From Climacium dendroides (lineage: Eukaryota; Streptophyta; Bryopsida; Hypnales; Climaciaceae), in contig OX467090.1 in assembly GCA_950106755.1 (NCBI GenBank), positions 14,383,489 through 14,447,488 of the forward strand: DNA of 64,000 nucleotides, in the 5' to 3' direction. This document shows, piece after piece, positions 25,085 to 37,130 of the stretch; the stretch's first letter is position 1, and each line of letters opens with the position of its first letter. The notes beneath the pieces were generated by a model. The model saw only the letters and a list, made by a program, of their open reading frames with translations, was not told the origin of the DNA and did not search any database. Made by a program: the position numbers and the translations under genes.

Positions 25085-28000
25085 ATCCCTGTACATCGAA
25101 GCCAAGACGACGACAAAACGCCACTTGATAGAAAGTGTTTTGGGAAAAGGACACCGTTGTGGAGGCTTTCCTATAGCTTACAATCCTCACATGGAGGATG
25201 AAGGTAAAAGCTTTACGGACTATTCGTGCAATAGTGAAGTCCCCGAACTGGTATAGAGAAGTAGGCAAGGCAGAAGAAGAAAATATAGTCAATTAGTGAA
25301 CATTGTCCACTTTGTAGAGAAGCCTTCACTGGTCACTGAGTTCTTTTGGCTTTCTCTTCCCATCTTCATGTAGTGAAAGTGGAAATTGAGCTGCTACTTA
25401 GGGCAACAATGTGGTTGACAAAAGGATGTTGAATGTCTGGGAAGTGATCTCCTTAAATATAGCTCGTCCTTTTTTTCAAATTTTGTAAATGATTGCAAGA
25501 TGCATTGTCAACTTTGACCTTGTGGATGTGTGAAGTGCGCATAAAAAGGAGGAGCATTGAGAGCACCATGTACAATTAAAAGGCACATGACATTGTATGG
25601 AGCGGCAAGGAAACGGTAGGTCAGATTCCAAAGATCTTCTCGTGTACAAGAAGAAATTGAGTTGGGTGCCAATGTACATCATTTGTCAGAGGACTCTGCA
25701 TTTGATTCACAACATGCAATATTAGACCTTGTTGAGGAAGAACTCATCAATGAGAAAGAGAACCTATACAGTGTCATGGACGACATATGTAGCAATGTCA
25801 CAGGTGTTGAAAATGAAGTACTTGAAGATCCAAAGTTGTACGAGGGGTGCAAGATTGGACGATTATCCTTCATTTTCTTGCTACACAACATTAAAACAGT
25901 TTTCCACTAGAGTGATGCAAGTGTCAACATGTTGCTACGGTATGCACCCTTATGCAGAACATTACTTTTGTAAATGTTTCTGAAAATATGTGTTTATTAA
26001 ATTCCTAACAAAGAACTTCATTTTAAAGATCATTATTAAAGGATTAAGAATTCATATGTTTTTGCCAACGTTCTATGTAAGGAAGGCATGAGCTTTGGAC
26101 TTGCATTGAACATTTTTTTCTATGTTCACTAAAAACCATAATGCCCTTTCAATTACATGAAAATTACATGAAAACTTGTTGTCTTCTGAAATTCTTTTGT
26201 TTCTAAGAAAAAATCAAATACCTCATAACAAAACCATTAGTTACTATTTGGAGACATGATGATGCGGAAGACCGAAGACCATGGTAGTGCTATCAATAAT
26301 TTTGAGTATCTAAAGAGCTTTCTAATTTTTTGATTTTATCATTTCTATAGGTCAGTCACTAATCAGTTATGCAACAAAGTCTAATAGTTACTTGCTTATT
26401 GGATGAACATGCATAGATGAAATAGAAGGTATTGTTTTGGAAAATAGATTTTGAGTACCTTATTTAGCTTCTGCAATGTGGTCATTAAAAATTGTAGGAG
26501 TAATCCATATAATCTGAAGCATGAAGAGTTATTATTTGGAAGCTCATTGTCTATGTAAGATAATCTTGTTTTCTGAAGACATGTAAGTGACCTTTGAAGT
26601 CATTTTAAAAGTAACAAATAACACATATGTAGACTCTTGACAATATTGTTTTCCCACTTGTAGACTCCTTAAAGAGAAAGTGCTTCCAGAAAATAATAAT
26701 GTGCCTACATCAACTTGGGAGATGAGAAAGGTAATACGCAAAAGTGGGTTTGAAGTGCAACACATTGACGCTTGTGTTGGGGATTGCATTCTCTTTCGTG
26801 GAGAGGAGTATGAGAATTTGGAATCATGTCCAAAATGCAATAAACCTCAATATCATGAAGGCTTCCAAGATTCACGAATTGGTCGAAAGGTATATTAACT
26901 GAATTTACTATCACATATGAATATTGTGGTTATTTGATTTTTTTTCTTGTATGGTATGTATAAATAATTTGACTGTGCTTTTGTACAGGTGTTACAATAT
27001 TTGCCATTATCACCAAGGATTGCAAACATGTTTGGAACCAAAAGTATTGCGTCGCTCATAGATTTCCATTTAAAAAATAGGAACTCAGATGAAATGACAT
27101 CTATCTATGATTATGAGGTTTGGAGACATTCAGAGGAAATTCTACACTTGCAAACCCGCGACGTCTTATTAGAATTGTGCCTTGATCTAGTGAATCCCTA
27201 TTCACTACAAAATACAAATTATAGTGTATGTCCTATTTTTATGGTGAATTATAATTTACCCCCGAACTTGCAAGGAAAGAGAACTCATTTGATTCTAACA
27301 ATGCTCATTCCGGAAAAATATCAACCAAGAAATATGAAGGTATATTTGCAACCACTGTTGGAAGAGCTGAGTGTGTTGTGGAGAACAGGTATTCGAGTAC
27401 GTGATTCATCTAAGCTATGGAAGAATTCATTCGCTTGAAGGTGGTAAATTTGTGGACAATTACGGACAGTCCAGGTCTTCAACTATGAGGTCTTCAACTA
27501 TGAGGTCTTCAACTCTGTTCAGGTGAATGTAGGGACTTGAAATTCACTTTTAGAAATTACAGTTTTAAAATTATTTTGAATCCAGTTATGAGTATGTAAA
27601 TATGAAAGGTCCAGTACTGGACTTCACTAATATCTATAGAAGAGAAAAAGTCCATAGTAGAGTAAATAAGAATAATACTTTTGTTTCTAATGTTGTTTGT
27701 CACTCATAGGGCATGGAGGCCTTAATTTTGGAAGTTTGTAGTATGTATGAATTTGACATATGTTGAATGTTTCTATTCCAGTTCCAAAGAAAGAAGAGGT
27801 AAAACTACATACATGCATTTCACTAGTTTGAACTTGTTATTTTACAAAATGAAAGGGATTGAATGTTGAAAGATTATGTGCATTGTTTTTTTTGGATTGC
27901 AGGATTTGTGACCAAAGGAAAACATGCATGTTTGACTTGTGCGGAAGAATTAACCTCAAGGTATTCTATTTCTTTGAAGAAAACAGTGTTCACAGGATTC

Positions 28001-30400
28001 TGAAAGTTTTTGCCACTAGACCACCCATTTTGAACATCTTTATCTTATTATTTTAATGGGAGAAGTGAGTTGACTACAATTCCAACCAAGCATTCTATGG
28101 AAGAGTGGAAGACAAAGTGGAATTCGAGGCAAGAAAATAGCATTCTAGGAATGCACTATCTTTCAAGTTTTTATGAACTTCCATATTGGGATGACTTGCT
28201 TTTACATCACCTATTAGATAGTATGCACGTATTGAAAAACATTTCCTGTTCACTTTTGCTTCACATTGTTGGAGACAAGGATAGTGTGCAATCCAGAGAA
28301 GACATGAAAATTGATAATTCCAAGATGGAATTATGGGAAGCAAATGCCAATGGTAAATATGGAAAAGCACCGTGGGTATTGAGTCGTCAACAGCAACTAC
28401 AATTTTTTGCAATCATGAACTCAATCAAGACTCCTACAGGATTTGGAGCGGAATTATCAAATAGTATGAACAGAAATGACCGCTTCAGTGGATTGAAGTC
28501 ACATGACTATATAAACATCTTGCGGTATTTTCTGCCAATAGCTATAAAGCACTTGGTGCCTTCGGGTGTGCTGCACTCCATCTCTAGTTTGTCTAAATTG
28601 ATTCGATGGATCACATCCAAAAGAATCAAGAAATCAGATTGTGTGAGGATGTTGAAGGAGACGGCTGTTGTATTGAGTTTGTTAGAAATGTAATTTTCTA
28701 CATCTTTTTTTGATTCACAAGTGCATTCACTATATCATGTTGTTCAAGAAATACAGATGGCTGGCCCAATAGAAAATAGGAATATGTTTTTTGTAGAGCG
28801 ATTTTTGAAAACTTTAAAGGGCTTTGTTCGGCAAAAGGCTAGGCCTGAAGGAAGCATGGTGGAAGGCTATATAACCCAAGAAGCTATAGTAAGATGCAAA
28901 GAAGTAATTACGGGTTTGGAAGACTATACAACAACATTATGGGCAAATGAAGAGGATGAAAAACAAAAAGGTATTAACTTTTCTTTATTTTGAAGTTGTG
29001 AATTTTTTTTGTGTAGTAGTTCAAAGGAAAGTAGAGTGGAACACTAGTTTAGTAGGAGCATTGAATTGTAATTAGTAGAATGTGTACATGTCATTTGTAG
29101 TTATAAGAATTTAAATACTTGAAGCTAATGCAGTTAATTAATATTTTCTGTTTGTGGTTGTCATTTTTTAGGGGAGTCGCTGATAGGAAAAGGAAAGAGT
29201 AAGCGATTTTCAGGTCCACATGATGTTCAATATAAACAAATTAATAGTCACATCATACAAACTTATGTTGCAATGATTCCATGGGTTGAAAAATACAAAG
29301 ATGTCAAAAGACAATATGAAGAAAATGTTGAATTGTGGAGGTCAATGAAGGACAAAAAGAATCGAGGCCCCCATCCAATCCATCTAGGAGATATTCTTGA
29401 TTGGATCAAAGAAGCTGTTGAAGGAGTCTTTGAAAGTGAAGGCGGATTATCCGAAGAAATCTTGAATTTGGCAGGTACAACAAATTACTCCTATTGTTAT
29501 CCCTACTGTTGTAGAAAAAAAAGGTTGAAGCATTCTTGAGTGACCATTAAAATGAAAGGGAGATGGATTGTTTTTTGTAAACAGTAGATGTTTACAAAAC
29601 TTATAATAGTCAAATAGTGTGAGTGATTTTCTGTGAATGATATGAATGTATGTATTATGAATTTATGAAGAAATTATTGAATTATCAATGTGTAGATGGA
29701 TGTTTCTATGAGGTGAGATCTTACAATGCAATGTGGGCATATGGCCGTTACTTTCGAGTCAATGAGGTAGATAAGAACTTGAAACGATGCAACTCAGGAA
29801 TAGCTGGACGTTTTGAAGGAGATACAAACGTCGACTACATAGGATTACTAGTTGACATTGTAGAAGTGCAATATTTGACTTTAGGTGAAGGCACGAAAAA
29901 CAAGGTGGTTTTGTTTCTTGTTGAGTGGTATAAGAATAATGTGCGTCTTGACAAGTGCTTCTTTCATGCAATTGATACATTGGAAACATATGAAATGAAT
30001 GGTCCTTTTGATCAACCTTTCATCTTCCCAAAAGATGTTGAAAAGGTATTCTTTGCAGAGGATCGTTTCAAAGAAGGTTGATATTTTGTCTTGCAACATT
30101 GACTGAAGACTTTCAATGTATTTGACTATTTTGAATTCGAAGACTTTTATGATGGAAGGTATGTGACTATATTGCATTGTGGCGAAGGAAAAGAAGGAGA
30201 TTCCTCTAAAGTAAAAGAAGATGCATCATCTGAAAGGGAATCAATACAGTTAGATGCATCGATGGAGGAAGAATGCATTGAAAGGGATAGAAACCAATTT
30301 GATGATGATTTTTTTTACAACAGGTAGCCTTCAAGACATTGCTGTGAATGAACAAGAAGATTCAGACTACGAACATAGGAAGACAAGGTACTAGTGTAAA
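25085..30400 (+). pseudogene. CACTA (En/Spm-like) transposase, tnp2 type, decayed
   Basis: In order: an exon at 25085-25203 like the transposase-associated N-domain; 25662-25890 with LYEGCKIGRLSF; 26680-26889 with HIDACVGDCILFRGEEYENL and CPKCNKPQY, typical of tnp2; 26989-27400 with VNYNLPPNLQ and the NPYSLQNTNYSVCP block; 28070-28692 with LHHLLDSMHVLKN and the DUF4218 start GLKSHDYINILRYFLPIAIK; 28694-28970 with MFFVERFLKTLKGFVRQKA; and 29650-30080 with a DUF4216-like block. Inactivating changes: the tnp2 frame shifts near 27405 (the motif LWTITDSPG continues in another frame), a TAA stop at 28691-28693 interrupts DUF4218, and 27859-28056 is degenerate. No matching CACTA termini flank it. 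The tandem 15-mer AGGTCTTCAACTATG lies at 27474-27520. Confidence 0.85.
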
Positions 30401-30561
30401 TTTGCTTCTTTGAATTGGTAGCCATATTGGTTGTTTCTTACATAATTTTTCATTTGCATGAATGAACCATGTTTCATTGGAATTCAAATTTGATCAATGT
30501 TGTTTTTTGGATGGAACAGGGTCTTGTCAGAAGAATGGTGAATTTATAACAACATCGAAAG

Positions 30562-30831
30562 ATTGTAGTAATCAGTAAGCCATCTAAAAGTTCAATGTAT
30601 TTAGTTTTTTTCATTCTTTGTACTTATGTATTTGTGGGGAGCGGCACAAAGGTAGGAGTGTCTTGTCCACTTGCTTATAAATATAGTGAAATTGAGATTG
30701 TAGTAATCAGTAAGCCATCTAGAATTTCAATGTATTTAGTTTTTTCATTCTTTGTACTTATGTATTTATGGGGAGTGGCACAAAGGCATGAGTGTCTTGT
30801 CCACTTGCTTGTAAATATAGTGAAGCTGTAT
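30562..30831. repeat. 135-bp tandem duplication
   Basis: The unit beginning ATTGTAGTAATCAGTAAGCC occurs at 30562 and 30697 with about ten differences. It lies at the 3' end of the CACTA remnant and contains 'cttgtccacttgctt'. Confidence 0.8.
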
Positions 30832-30839
30832 GGGAATAA

Positions 30840-32284
30840 CGGTACATGCACAGTGTTTCATGGCAATTAATTATTCACTATGGAAGAGATGGTTGCATGA
30901 ATTCTCTTCAAATTCTTGAATTGAATATATTGATGTTCTCGTGTTGGAGGAAAAGAAGTTTTACATGAAAAAGCAAAGTGCCCTCCTAAGAAACCCATGT
31001 TGTTGAACTTTAAAAAGAACATATTTTCATATTAATTGTGACAACATATATGTGATGAGTCAAAGTTTTCATAATGAACAAACGTTTTGCATCATATGAT
31101 TGATGTTCTTCATCCATGGCTAGCTTCATAATTCAATAGTGAGACACACACTAAAGGCTATTTGAATTTCTCTCCACTAGTACTTGGCTATCATGCAAAA
31201 TGACGTGATGCAAAAATTCAAGTTATTCTATGTAAATGATTTCAAACTTCAATTATCAATTTTGTATTTATTTTTTGGGATAAAGAAGTACTAAAACCCT
31301 CTAAATTGAATAAAAATCAAATTTTTGTAAAGAATTAGAGTTACTTGGATTGAATAAAGTATTTTCAATAATATAAAAAAATTATACAAAGTGTAGAATA
31401 GTTTTATATACCTTAGTCATGAATCTTGAATACTTTTGAAGTAATACAAAAATTATGGTTAAATAACCACCATTTTTAGAGGGCTAAGACAAAAAGGAGG
31501 AAGAAAATTTCTTGCAATCACTTCAATAATAATTGAAAGTATCTTGACTTAGGAAGCTTTAATTTTCTAATTTTTCAAAAAATTAAAAAAAATGCAAAAG
31601 CTAAATTTTCAAAGTAAAAAAGTCAAGAGTTCTATTATGCACTTCATAGTAGGGATTCTTTATTTTTGAAGTTATTACCTATATTTAAACTAATTTGAAT
31701 TGAACAAGGTCTACACCCAAAACTAGATGAAAAGTTATTTAGCCATATATGACTAACATGAGCCATTTTTTGCCTCTTCCAACCTTTCAAGATTAATATG
31801 TAGATGTTTTGCACATCTTTAATGTACAAGTGCCTCATCTAAGTAGAGATAGAAGTCATAAAACATAAGAAGTAAGATTTATTTTCAGTTGTTTTTCAAA
31901 GAAGGGAAGGGTTGCCATTGTTGAAGCAATTGTATCTATCCTTGTGACTATATGATTCAAATGCTTGAAAGACAAGTTTCAAATTTTTGTATATCATTGT
32001 TTAGTTTGATATTTAATCCCTAAAGGACCATGCCAATTAGCATTTTTTGACAACATGGCATTTTTGGTCATCCATTTACAAATAGAATTTTATTTTGTTT
32101 CTTTGAAATTTTCACACAACATGTGGTCAAGGAATTGAAGTATCCTCAATTGAGTGTCTCATTGCACATGCAAAGCGAATGCATCAATTTGTGTGCCTCA
32201 AATTTAAGGCAAGTATTGACATATAAAATCAAGATTTTTGAGCATCTATTGACAATGGAAGAAAAGATTCAATTACGATTGCAA
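30840..32284. other. AT-rich intergenic DNA
   Basis: No gene supported. A left end of the TTAA-flanked repeat family (TTAATCCCTAAAGGACCAT) is present at 32023, just before the copia insertion; no right end was seen. Confidence 0.45.
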
Positions 32285-32396
32285 TCATAGAATTGAGGAA
32301 CTTAGAAGAAAGAATAATAATTAACATATTAAGTTAGTACAATTTATACTAGTCCAAAGGACAAGTTCTTAAGAGACACATCTTATGGGAAGTGAC
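32285..32396 (-). repeat. copia 3' LTR remnant, 112 bp
   Basis: Identical by eye to 34153-34264. The break is at GTCAC inside the LTR; upstream sequence is joined gag-pol coding sequence. Confidence 0.9.
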
Positions 32397-33806
32397 ATCA
32401 TATAAATCTTGGTCAAGAGTACAAGTTACAATGAGTTCATGTTTTGAATTATATAAACTAGCGGTATCTTTTTCAATTTGAAATTGATCTCCAGCTTGGG
32501 CAAGTTGTTTAACTGAAAATAAATTACATTGCATATGGGGGACATGATATACATTGGGAATAATGCGTTCACATCCGTTGGGAAGCACTATGTTAACTTC
32601 ACCCACACCTTGAATTTCATGAGTAGAACCATCTATTGTATATGCAAATTGTCCTGGTGGGATAGGTGCATAAGTAATAAAAGTACTTTTGTCATGAGCC
32701 ATATGTTGAGTAGCTCCTGTATCAACAATCCAGTTATTTGAAGAAGAAAGTTTTGTGTTTAGGGCTGCTATATATAAAAATTCTTTATTTTCGCCTTGGT
32801 TTTTATGAGAATTTTTAGCATTCTCATCAAAAATTCGTTTGCGACAATCTCTAAAATGATGGCCAGGTTTACCAAAATTTGAGCAAAACCTAGTATTTGA
32901 ATTGTTTGATTTATTAAATGTATTAAATACATTTCCAGAATTTCTAGATTGATTGTTAAAGTTATTTGAAAAATTTTGATTTTGATTGTAGTAAGGTTTA
33001 CTTCCTTGATATGGTTTATTACTTCCTTGATAAGTTTTATTATCATAATTTGATTTAGGGCCTTGGTAGAATTTATTACCAAACCGATTTTGATTTCGAC
33101 TAAATGGAATCCTTTGCGGATTATGTTTCCAAGGTTTTTGCTTAAATAGTAAAGCTGATGTTGATCTATTAGATAAGTTGTCATCCAAACTTTTTAACAT
33201 GGTTTCTTCTTGAATTAAGTAAGTTATTAAAGTTTGTAGGGTCAAAGTTTGACCTCGTATTGAAATTAGAAAATTTCGATAACTAGTGGGCATGCTACGC
33301 ATTAATGTGATGACAGCATCCTCATCACTTATGGGGGCTCCGGCCGCTGCGCATTGATCGAGAAGGGATTTGAACGTGTGTATATGTTTAGTCACACTGT
33401 CATTTTCCTTCATCTTTAGCGTCGTTAGCCGTTCCTTTAAGTACATTCTGGTGACGGAGTCTTGGGCTTCATATAACCTACATAACTCGTCCCATGATTC
33501 TTTAGAAGTTTGTTTTGATATAATGTGAGAAATTTGGTTTAGCTCTAAACAATTTCGTATAATTATTTTTGCTTGGATGTCTTTGTCATTCCACTCGCTT
33601 TTGCTTCCTGCTCCTGTATTAGGAGTATGAGGAATTGTTCCTCCAGGAGTTGGTGGTGGTGAGGTTGGTCTTGGTTCCGAACCATCTACTATTTTCAAGA
33701 GTTTTTCTGATTGTAGAATTAATTGTAAGTTGTGCTTCCATACATGGAAATAATTGCCATCAAATTTGGCTACGTTTTTAAGATTGGTGATATTGAATTG
33801 AGACAT
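32349..33806 (-). CDS. copia Gag and start of protease, 485 aa, fused into the LTR
   Basis: Residues 14-30 hold the start of the Gag N-domain (KFDGNYFHVWKHNLQ), 75-200 a UBN2-type Gag domain (KESWDELCRLYE; LMRSMPTSYRNF), and 225-305 an Asn/Gln-rich stretch with repeated YQGS. A zinc knuckle lies at 308-321, but its second ligand is Phe311 (CSNFGKPGHHFRDC), so the CCHC set is incomplete. The aspartic protease motif WIVDTGATQHM is at 359-369 (Asp362). The frame ends about 125 residues later after reading into the 3' LTR. Gag could still be made; autonomous replication is impossible from this copy. Confidence 0.9.
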   Translation of the reverse strand: MSQFNITNLKNVAKFDGNYFHVWKHNLQLILQSEKLLKIVDGSEPRPTSPPPTPGGTIPHTPNTGAGSKSEWNDKDIQAKIIIRNCLELNQISHIISKQTSKESWDELCRLYEAQDSVTRMYLKERLTTLKMKENDSVTKHIHTFKSLLDQCAAAGAPISDEDAVITLMRSMPTSYRNFLISIRGQTLTLQTLITYLIQEETMLKSLDDNLSNRSTSALLFKQKPWKHNPQRIPFSRNQNRFGNKFYQGPKSNYDNKTYQGSNKPYQGSKPYYNQNQNFSNNFNNQSRNSGNVFNTFNKSNNSNTRFCSNFGKPGHHFRDCRKRIFDENAKNSHKNQGENKEFLYIAALNTKLSSSNNWIVDTGATQHMAHDKSTFITYAPIPPGQFAYTIDGSTHEIQGVGEVNIVLPNGCERIIPNVYHVPHMQCNLFSVKQLAQAGDQFQIEKDTASLYNSKHELIVTCTLDQDLYDVTSHKMCLLRTCPLD

Positions 33807-33870
33807 TTGGTTTGGAATTTTATTTAATTTATTTTTATCTATTTCATAGAGTAAATTTATTTATTTATTT

Positions 33871-34071
33871 TTAATCAAATAATGCATTTTCTTGCATGAC
33901 AAGCATTAAATAATCCATATATTGGAAAAATTCTTCATCAGAAATTTGTGGAATAGTGACGGCAGGATTTGTCTCATTTGTCTCATCTTCTGTACTGAGA
34001 GTTTCTTTGATTGTTGTGTTTATCTCATTTATCTCATCTTCTATATTGAGGATATAACATCCTTGACACAT
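33871..34071 (-). CDS. 66-aa ORF in the copia leader
   Basis: ATG at 34071, stop at 33871, between the primer-binding site and gag (gag ATG 65 bp later, different reading frame not excluded). The product is acidic, with an internal duplication (NIEDEINEIN and TEDETNETN) derived from a roughly 42-bp DNA repeat. No known domain. It may be translated or may be an incidental upstream frame. Confidence 0.4.
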   Translation of the reverse strand: MCQGCYILNIEDEINEINTTIKETLSTEDETNETNPAVTIPQISDEEFFQYMDYLMLVMQENALFD

Positions 34072-34140
34072 TTTGTCGGAAGCTTTAGTCCTCGCATTAA
34101 TGAAATGAGAAGTGAAACTTTAAAACTATAAAACAACCTA

Positions 34141-34152
34141 GCTCTGATACCA
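34141..34152 (-). promoter_or_regulatory. retrotransposon primer-binding site
   Basis: Minus strand TGGTATCAGAGC, the standard plant copia site complementary to the 3' end of initiator tRNA-Met, with no spacer after the LTR. Confidence 0.9.
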
Positions 34153-34335
34153 TCATAGAATTGAGGAACTTAGAAGAAAGAATAATAATTAACATATTAA
34201 GTTAGTACAATTTATACTAGTCCAAAGGACAAGTTCTTAAGAGACACATCTTATGGGAAGTGACCTTCCAATATACTAAAGGTAATCTAGCTATTAATCT
34301 AACTATTTAATCTATAGGATGATGTCATCCTAACA
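34153..34335 (-). repeat. copia 5' LTR, 183 bp
   Basis: Starts TGTTAGGATGACATC on the minus strand and ends CTCAATTCTATGA. The last base pair gives GA rather than the usual CA, but the position is fixed by the primer-binding site and by the target duplication. Confidence 0.88.
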
Positions 34336-34442
34336 TGCAAAACAAACAAAAAAATTAGCACCCTTGTTCAAATGGTAGGGCCAAGTTATTCAAATGGTAG
34401 GGCCAAGTAAAAGCCAAGCTTATGTTTATGAACACTCAACTT

Positions 34443-35270
34443 TCACTACAACAAAAATAGTGTTTTATGACTGCAAAATATGACTGCAGTGAGTCGTAAA
34501 ATCAAAAAATATGACTCACACAAAAATCACTGTAGATGACTCAGGATATGATTGACTCTAATCGTTTAGAAGCAGTCGCTTCAGATTGGCAGTTATATGG
34601 ATTGAAGGGTATATATACCCATATTTAGCCATAGTATGCCAATATGGCGTATACTTTGACTATCATAGGGGGGTCTTGACTTTTTCTTGAGTTGTCCGGG
34701 CAAACAAAAATCCTACGTGGAATATGACTATAGTGAGTCATATTTTTTGATGATATGGAATATGATTGCAGTAAGTCATATTTTTTTATAACATGAAATA
34801 TGACTGCAGTGAGTCATATTTTTTGATGATATGGAATATGACTGCAGTGAGACATATTTTTTGATGACATGGAATATGATTGTAGTGAGTCATATTTTGT
34901 AGTGATGTGGAATATGACTATAGTGAGTCATATTTTGTAGTGATGTAAAATATGACTGTAGTGAGTCATATTTTGTAGAGATGTGGAATATGACTGTAGT
35001 GAGTCATATTTTGCAGTGATGTGAAATATGACTACGGTGAGTCATATTTTGCAGTGACATGAAATATGACTTTTTTTAGTCATATTATTTTGTAGTGATG
35101 TAGAATATAACTGCGGTAAGTTATATTTTTTATGACACAGAATATGACTACGGTGAGTCATATTTTTCCAGTCATATTTTTGAATGATGTGTAAAACAAT
35201 TATTTTTAGTCATATTTTTTGATGATTTGTAAAACGACTATGTGTAGTCATACATCAATATAATTTAGTA
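34443..35270 (+). mobile_element. left end of a CACTA element with palindromic subterminal repeats
   Basis: The terminus CACTACAACAAAAATAGTG at 34443 is followed by about a dozen 38-40-bp units of the form AATATGACTGCAGTGAGTCA-TATT, each a near palindrome (AATATGACT/AGTCATATT). Such arrays are the transposase-binding subterminal regions of CACTA elements. The array resumes at 35760-35835 as ATATGACTRCAAA repeats. I found no matching GTAGTG right end, so the element is of unknown length or truncated. Confidence 0.75.
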
Positions 35271-35699
35271 GTTAAGTAAAAGAATCCATTTAATTAAAAA
35301 TGAATACATATGATTTCTTAAATGGGCAAAAATTAATCACATTAGAAAGTCAAATACAAGAAAAAATGTGATTTTTTTCAATAACATTTATTAGTTATTA
35401 ACACAAAATATATCACAATGGCTCTTTATATATGTATATTTTCACATACTTGTAGAACCTATATTCCAACAAAAATGTAAAGATGTTACCTCTTTTGTAT
35501 TGCAAATAGCCTTCAATAACTTCATTTCAACCTCCAATGCCTACATATATAAACAAGAAGGTTAATTTTCAATAAATGAACAATATAATTCAAACTTCAA
35601 AGATTTAAAGCACTACAAAATGTATAGACATGTTTAAGATAAAAAAAATTATAATCATTATATATTCAAAAATTATAAATAATAAAAAAAATAACAATG

Positions 35700-36195
35700 A
35701 TGATAGAGAGACTAAGAAGCAAAAAGTAGCAAAAAAAAAGAAGCAAAAACTAAATGACATTATGACTGCACAATATGACTACAAAATATGACTACAAAAT
35801 ATGACTGCAAAATATGACTGCAAAATATGACTAGGAAGCAAGAAGAAGAAAAACCTGAGATGGAAGAAGAAACAAAAGTTAAAAGGTAAGAGGAAGCGAA
35901 ATCTAAGATGGAAGAAGAAGCAAAAGTTAGGAGGCAAGAAGAAGCAAAATCTAAGAAGAAAGAAGGAGCAAAAGCTAAGTAGGAAGAAGAAGCAAAATCT
36001 AAAAAAAAAGAAATAAGAAGGAGCAAGAAAAAGTAAGAAGAAACAAGAAGAAGAAAAACCTAAGAGGCAACAAGAAACAAAACTTAAGAAGCAATAAAAA
36101 CAAAAAAGGAGGAACAAAAAAGAAAGAAGAAGTAAAAGCTAAGTAGGAAAAAAAAGCAAAACTTAAGAAGCAAGAAGAAGTAAACAAATGTTGAC
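35700..36195. repeat. purine-rich GAAGAAGCAAAA minisatellite
   Basis: Degenerate repeats of AAGAAGAAGCAAAACCTAAG and variants, almost all purine on plus. The long minus frames here (Phe/Leu/Ser-rich) are products of this composition. A T-run of about 23 follows at 36283-36305. Confidence 0.85.
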
Positions 36196-37130
36196 ATACA
36201 ATGATACTGGAATTGGAAGGGAATCTTCAGGAACCTTAAGATAACACGTGATATTCTTATTTCTTTCTTCTTTTCTTTTCCCATTTTTTTTTTTTTTTTT
36301 TTTTTCTTCTTGACCTTCCCTTTTCTATATTAAAGACCTCATTTTCTTTACTCCAATTTTTACCTTTTTCCATTTTCTACAATACTTTAATGCAAATCAA
36401 CATATACCTATATATTACAATCACTCCAAGAAAACCACCCTAAGCTCAAAAGTATATGAAGTAAAATAATTTTAGATTAGAGTAAGATGTCTACCACTCT
36501 ATTATATGGTGGTCATCTAACCCTAACCTTTTCAATTCTCAATTCATCTTACACGTGTCTTTTTAAACTTAAAGCAAATTTGGTTGCATAGGAGAATTTA
36601 GATGCACTAGTGCAACTAATGGGCACCAAAGTTTGAAGGTCTCAACTTTTAGCAAATACAAATTTCAGACCAATAAATTCTAATTTCACATGAACCACGG
36701 TTATAAGGGACACAGTCATAAGTTACAAAATTTAATAAAAATAGTAAGTTTTTTTCAACTTTTTGAAAAAGAAATTGGAAAATAAAAATTTTACCAAAAA
36801 TTTAGATAATAATGTATTGAGGGCTCCATGTTCTCTGCTCACAAGCTCATTGCTTCAAGCTCGCACACTAGCATCGTTGATTTCATGGTGTTTGTGAAAG
36901 TTAAGAATATTTTGGATTTGAAAAACTAAATTAAATTATCTTTTCTTTTGGAAAAACTATAACTCTTATATGACATGTCTAAAGTCAACAAGACAAAGCC
37001 CTTGTATTCCTTAGAACATAACCTCTCACAGAACGGAAAATAATGAATATCGAAGTTTCTATGAATGCAAAATTTAGAAAATTACTTTTACTTTTATTTA
37101 GGGTGCATATTACTGTAGTTTTTAAGGGTT

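Larger units (their letters stand above)
32285..34335 (-). mobile_element. Ty1/copia retrotransposon, internally deleted, 2.05 kb
   Basis: The element is flanked by the 5-bp duplication TGCAA (32280-32284 and 34336-34340). It reads on the minus strand: 5' LTR 34335-34153, primer-binding site 34152-34141, a small leader ORF, gag plus the start of protease, then directly into a 3' LTR that keeps only its last 112 bp. Integrase, reverse transcriptase, RNase H, the polypurine tract and the 5' part of the 3' LTR are gone. The 112 bp shared by the two LTRs look identical, so insertion or deletion is recent. Confidence 0.92.

Noticed and set aside
32768..33184. 138-aa Ile/Lys-rich frame inside the copia Gag
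   Set aside because: Out-of-frame shadow of the Asn/Gln-rich Gag region.
34443..34443. Idea that the CACTA terminus belongs to the transposase at 25-30 kb
   Set aside because: A CACTA sequence on the plus strand marks a left end, so its element extends to the right, away from that gene.
35760..36284. Four overlapping Phe/Leu/Ser-rich minus frames
   Set aside because: They are translations of the pyrimidine strand of a GAAGAAG minisatellite.
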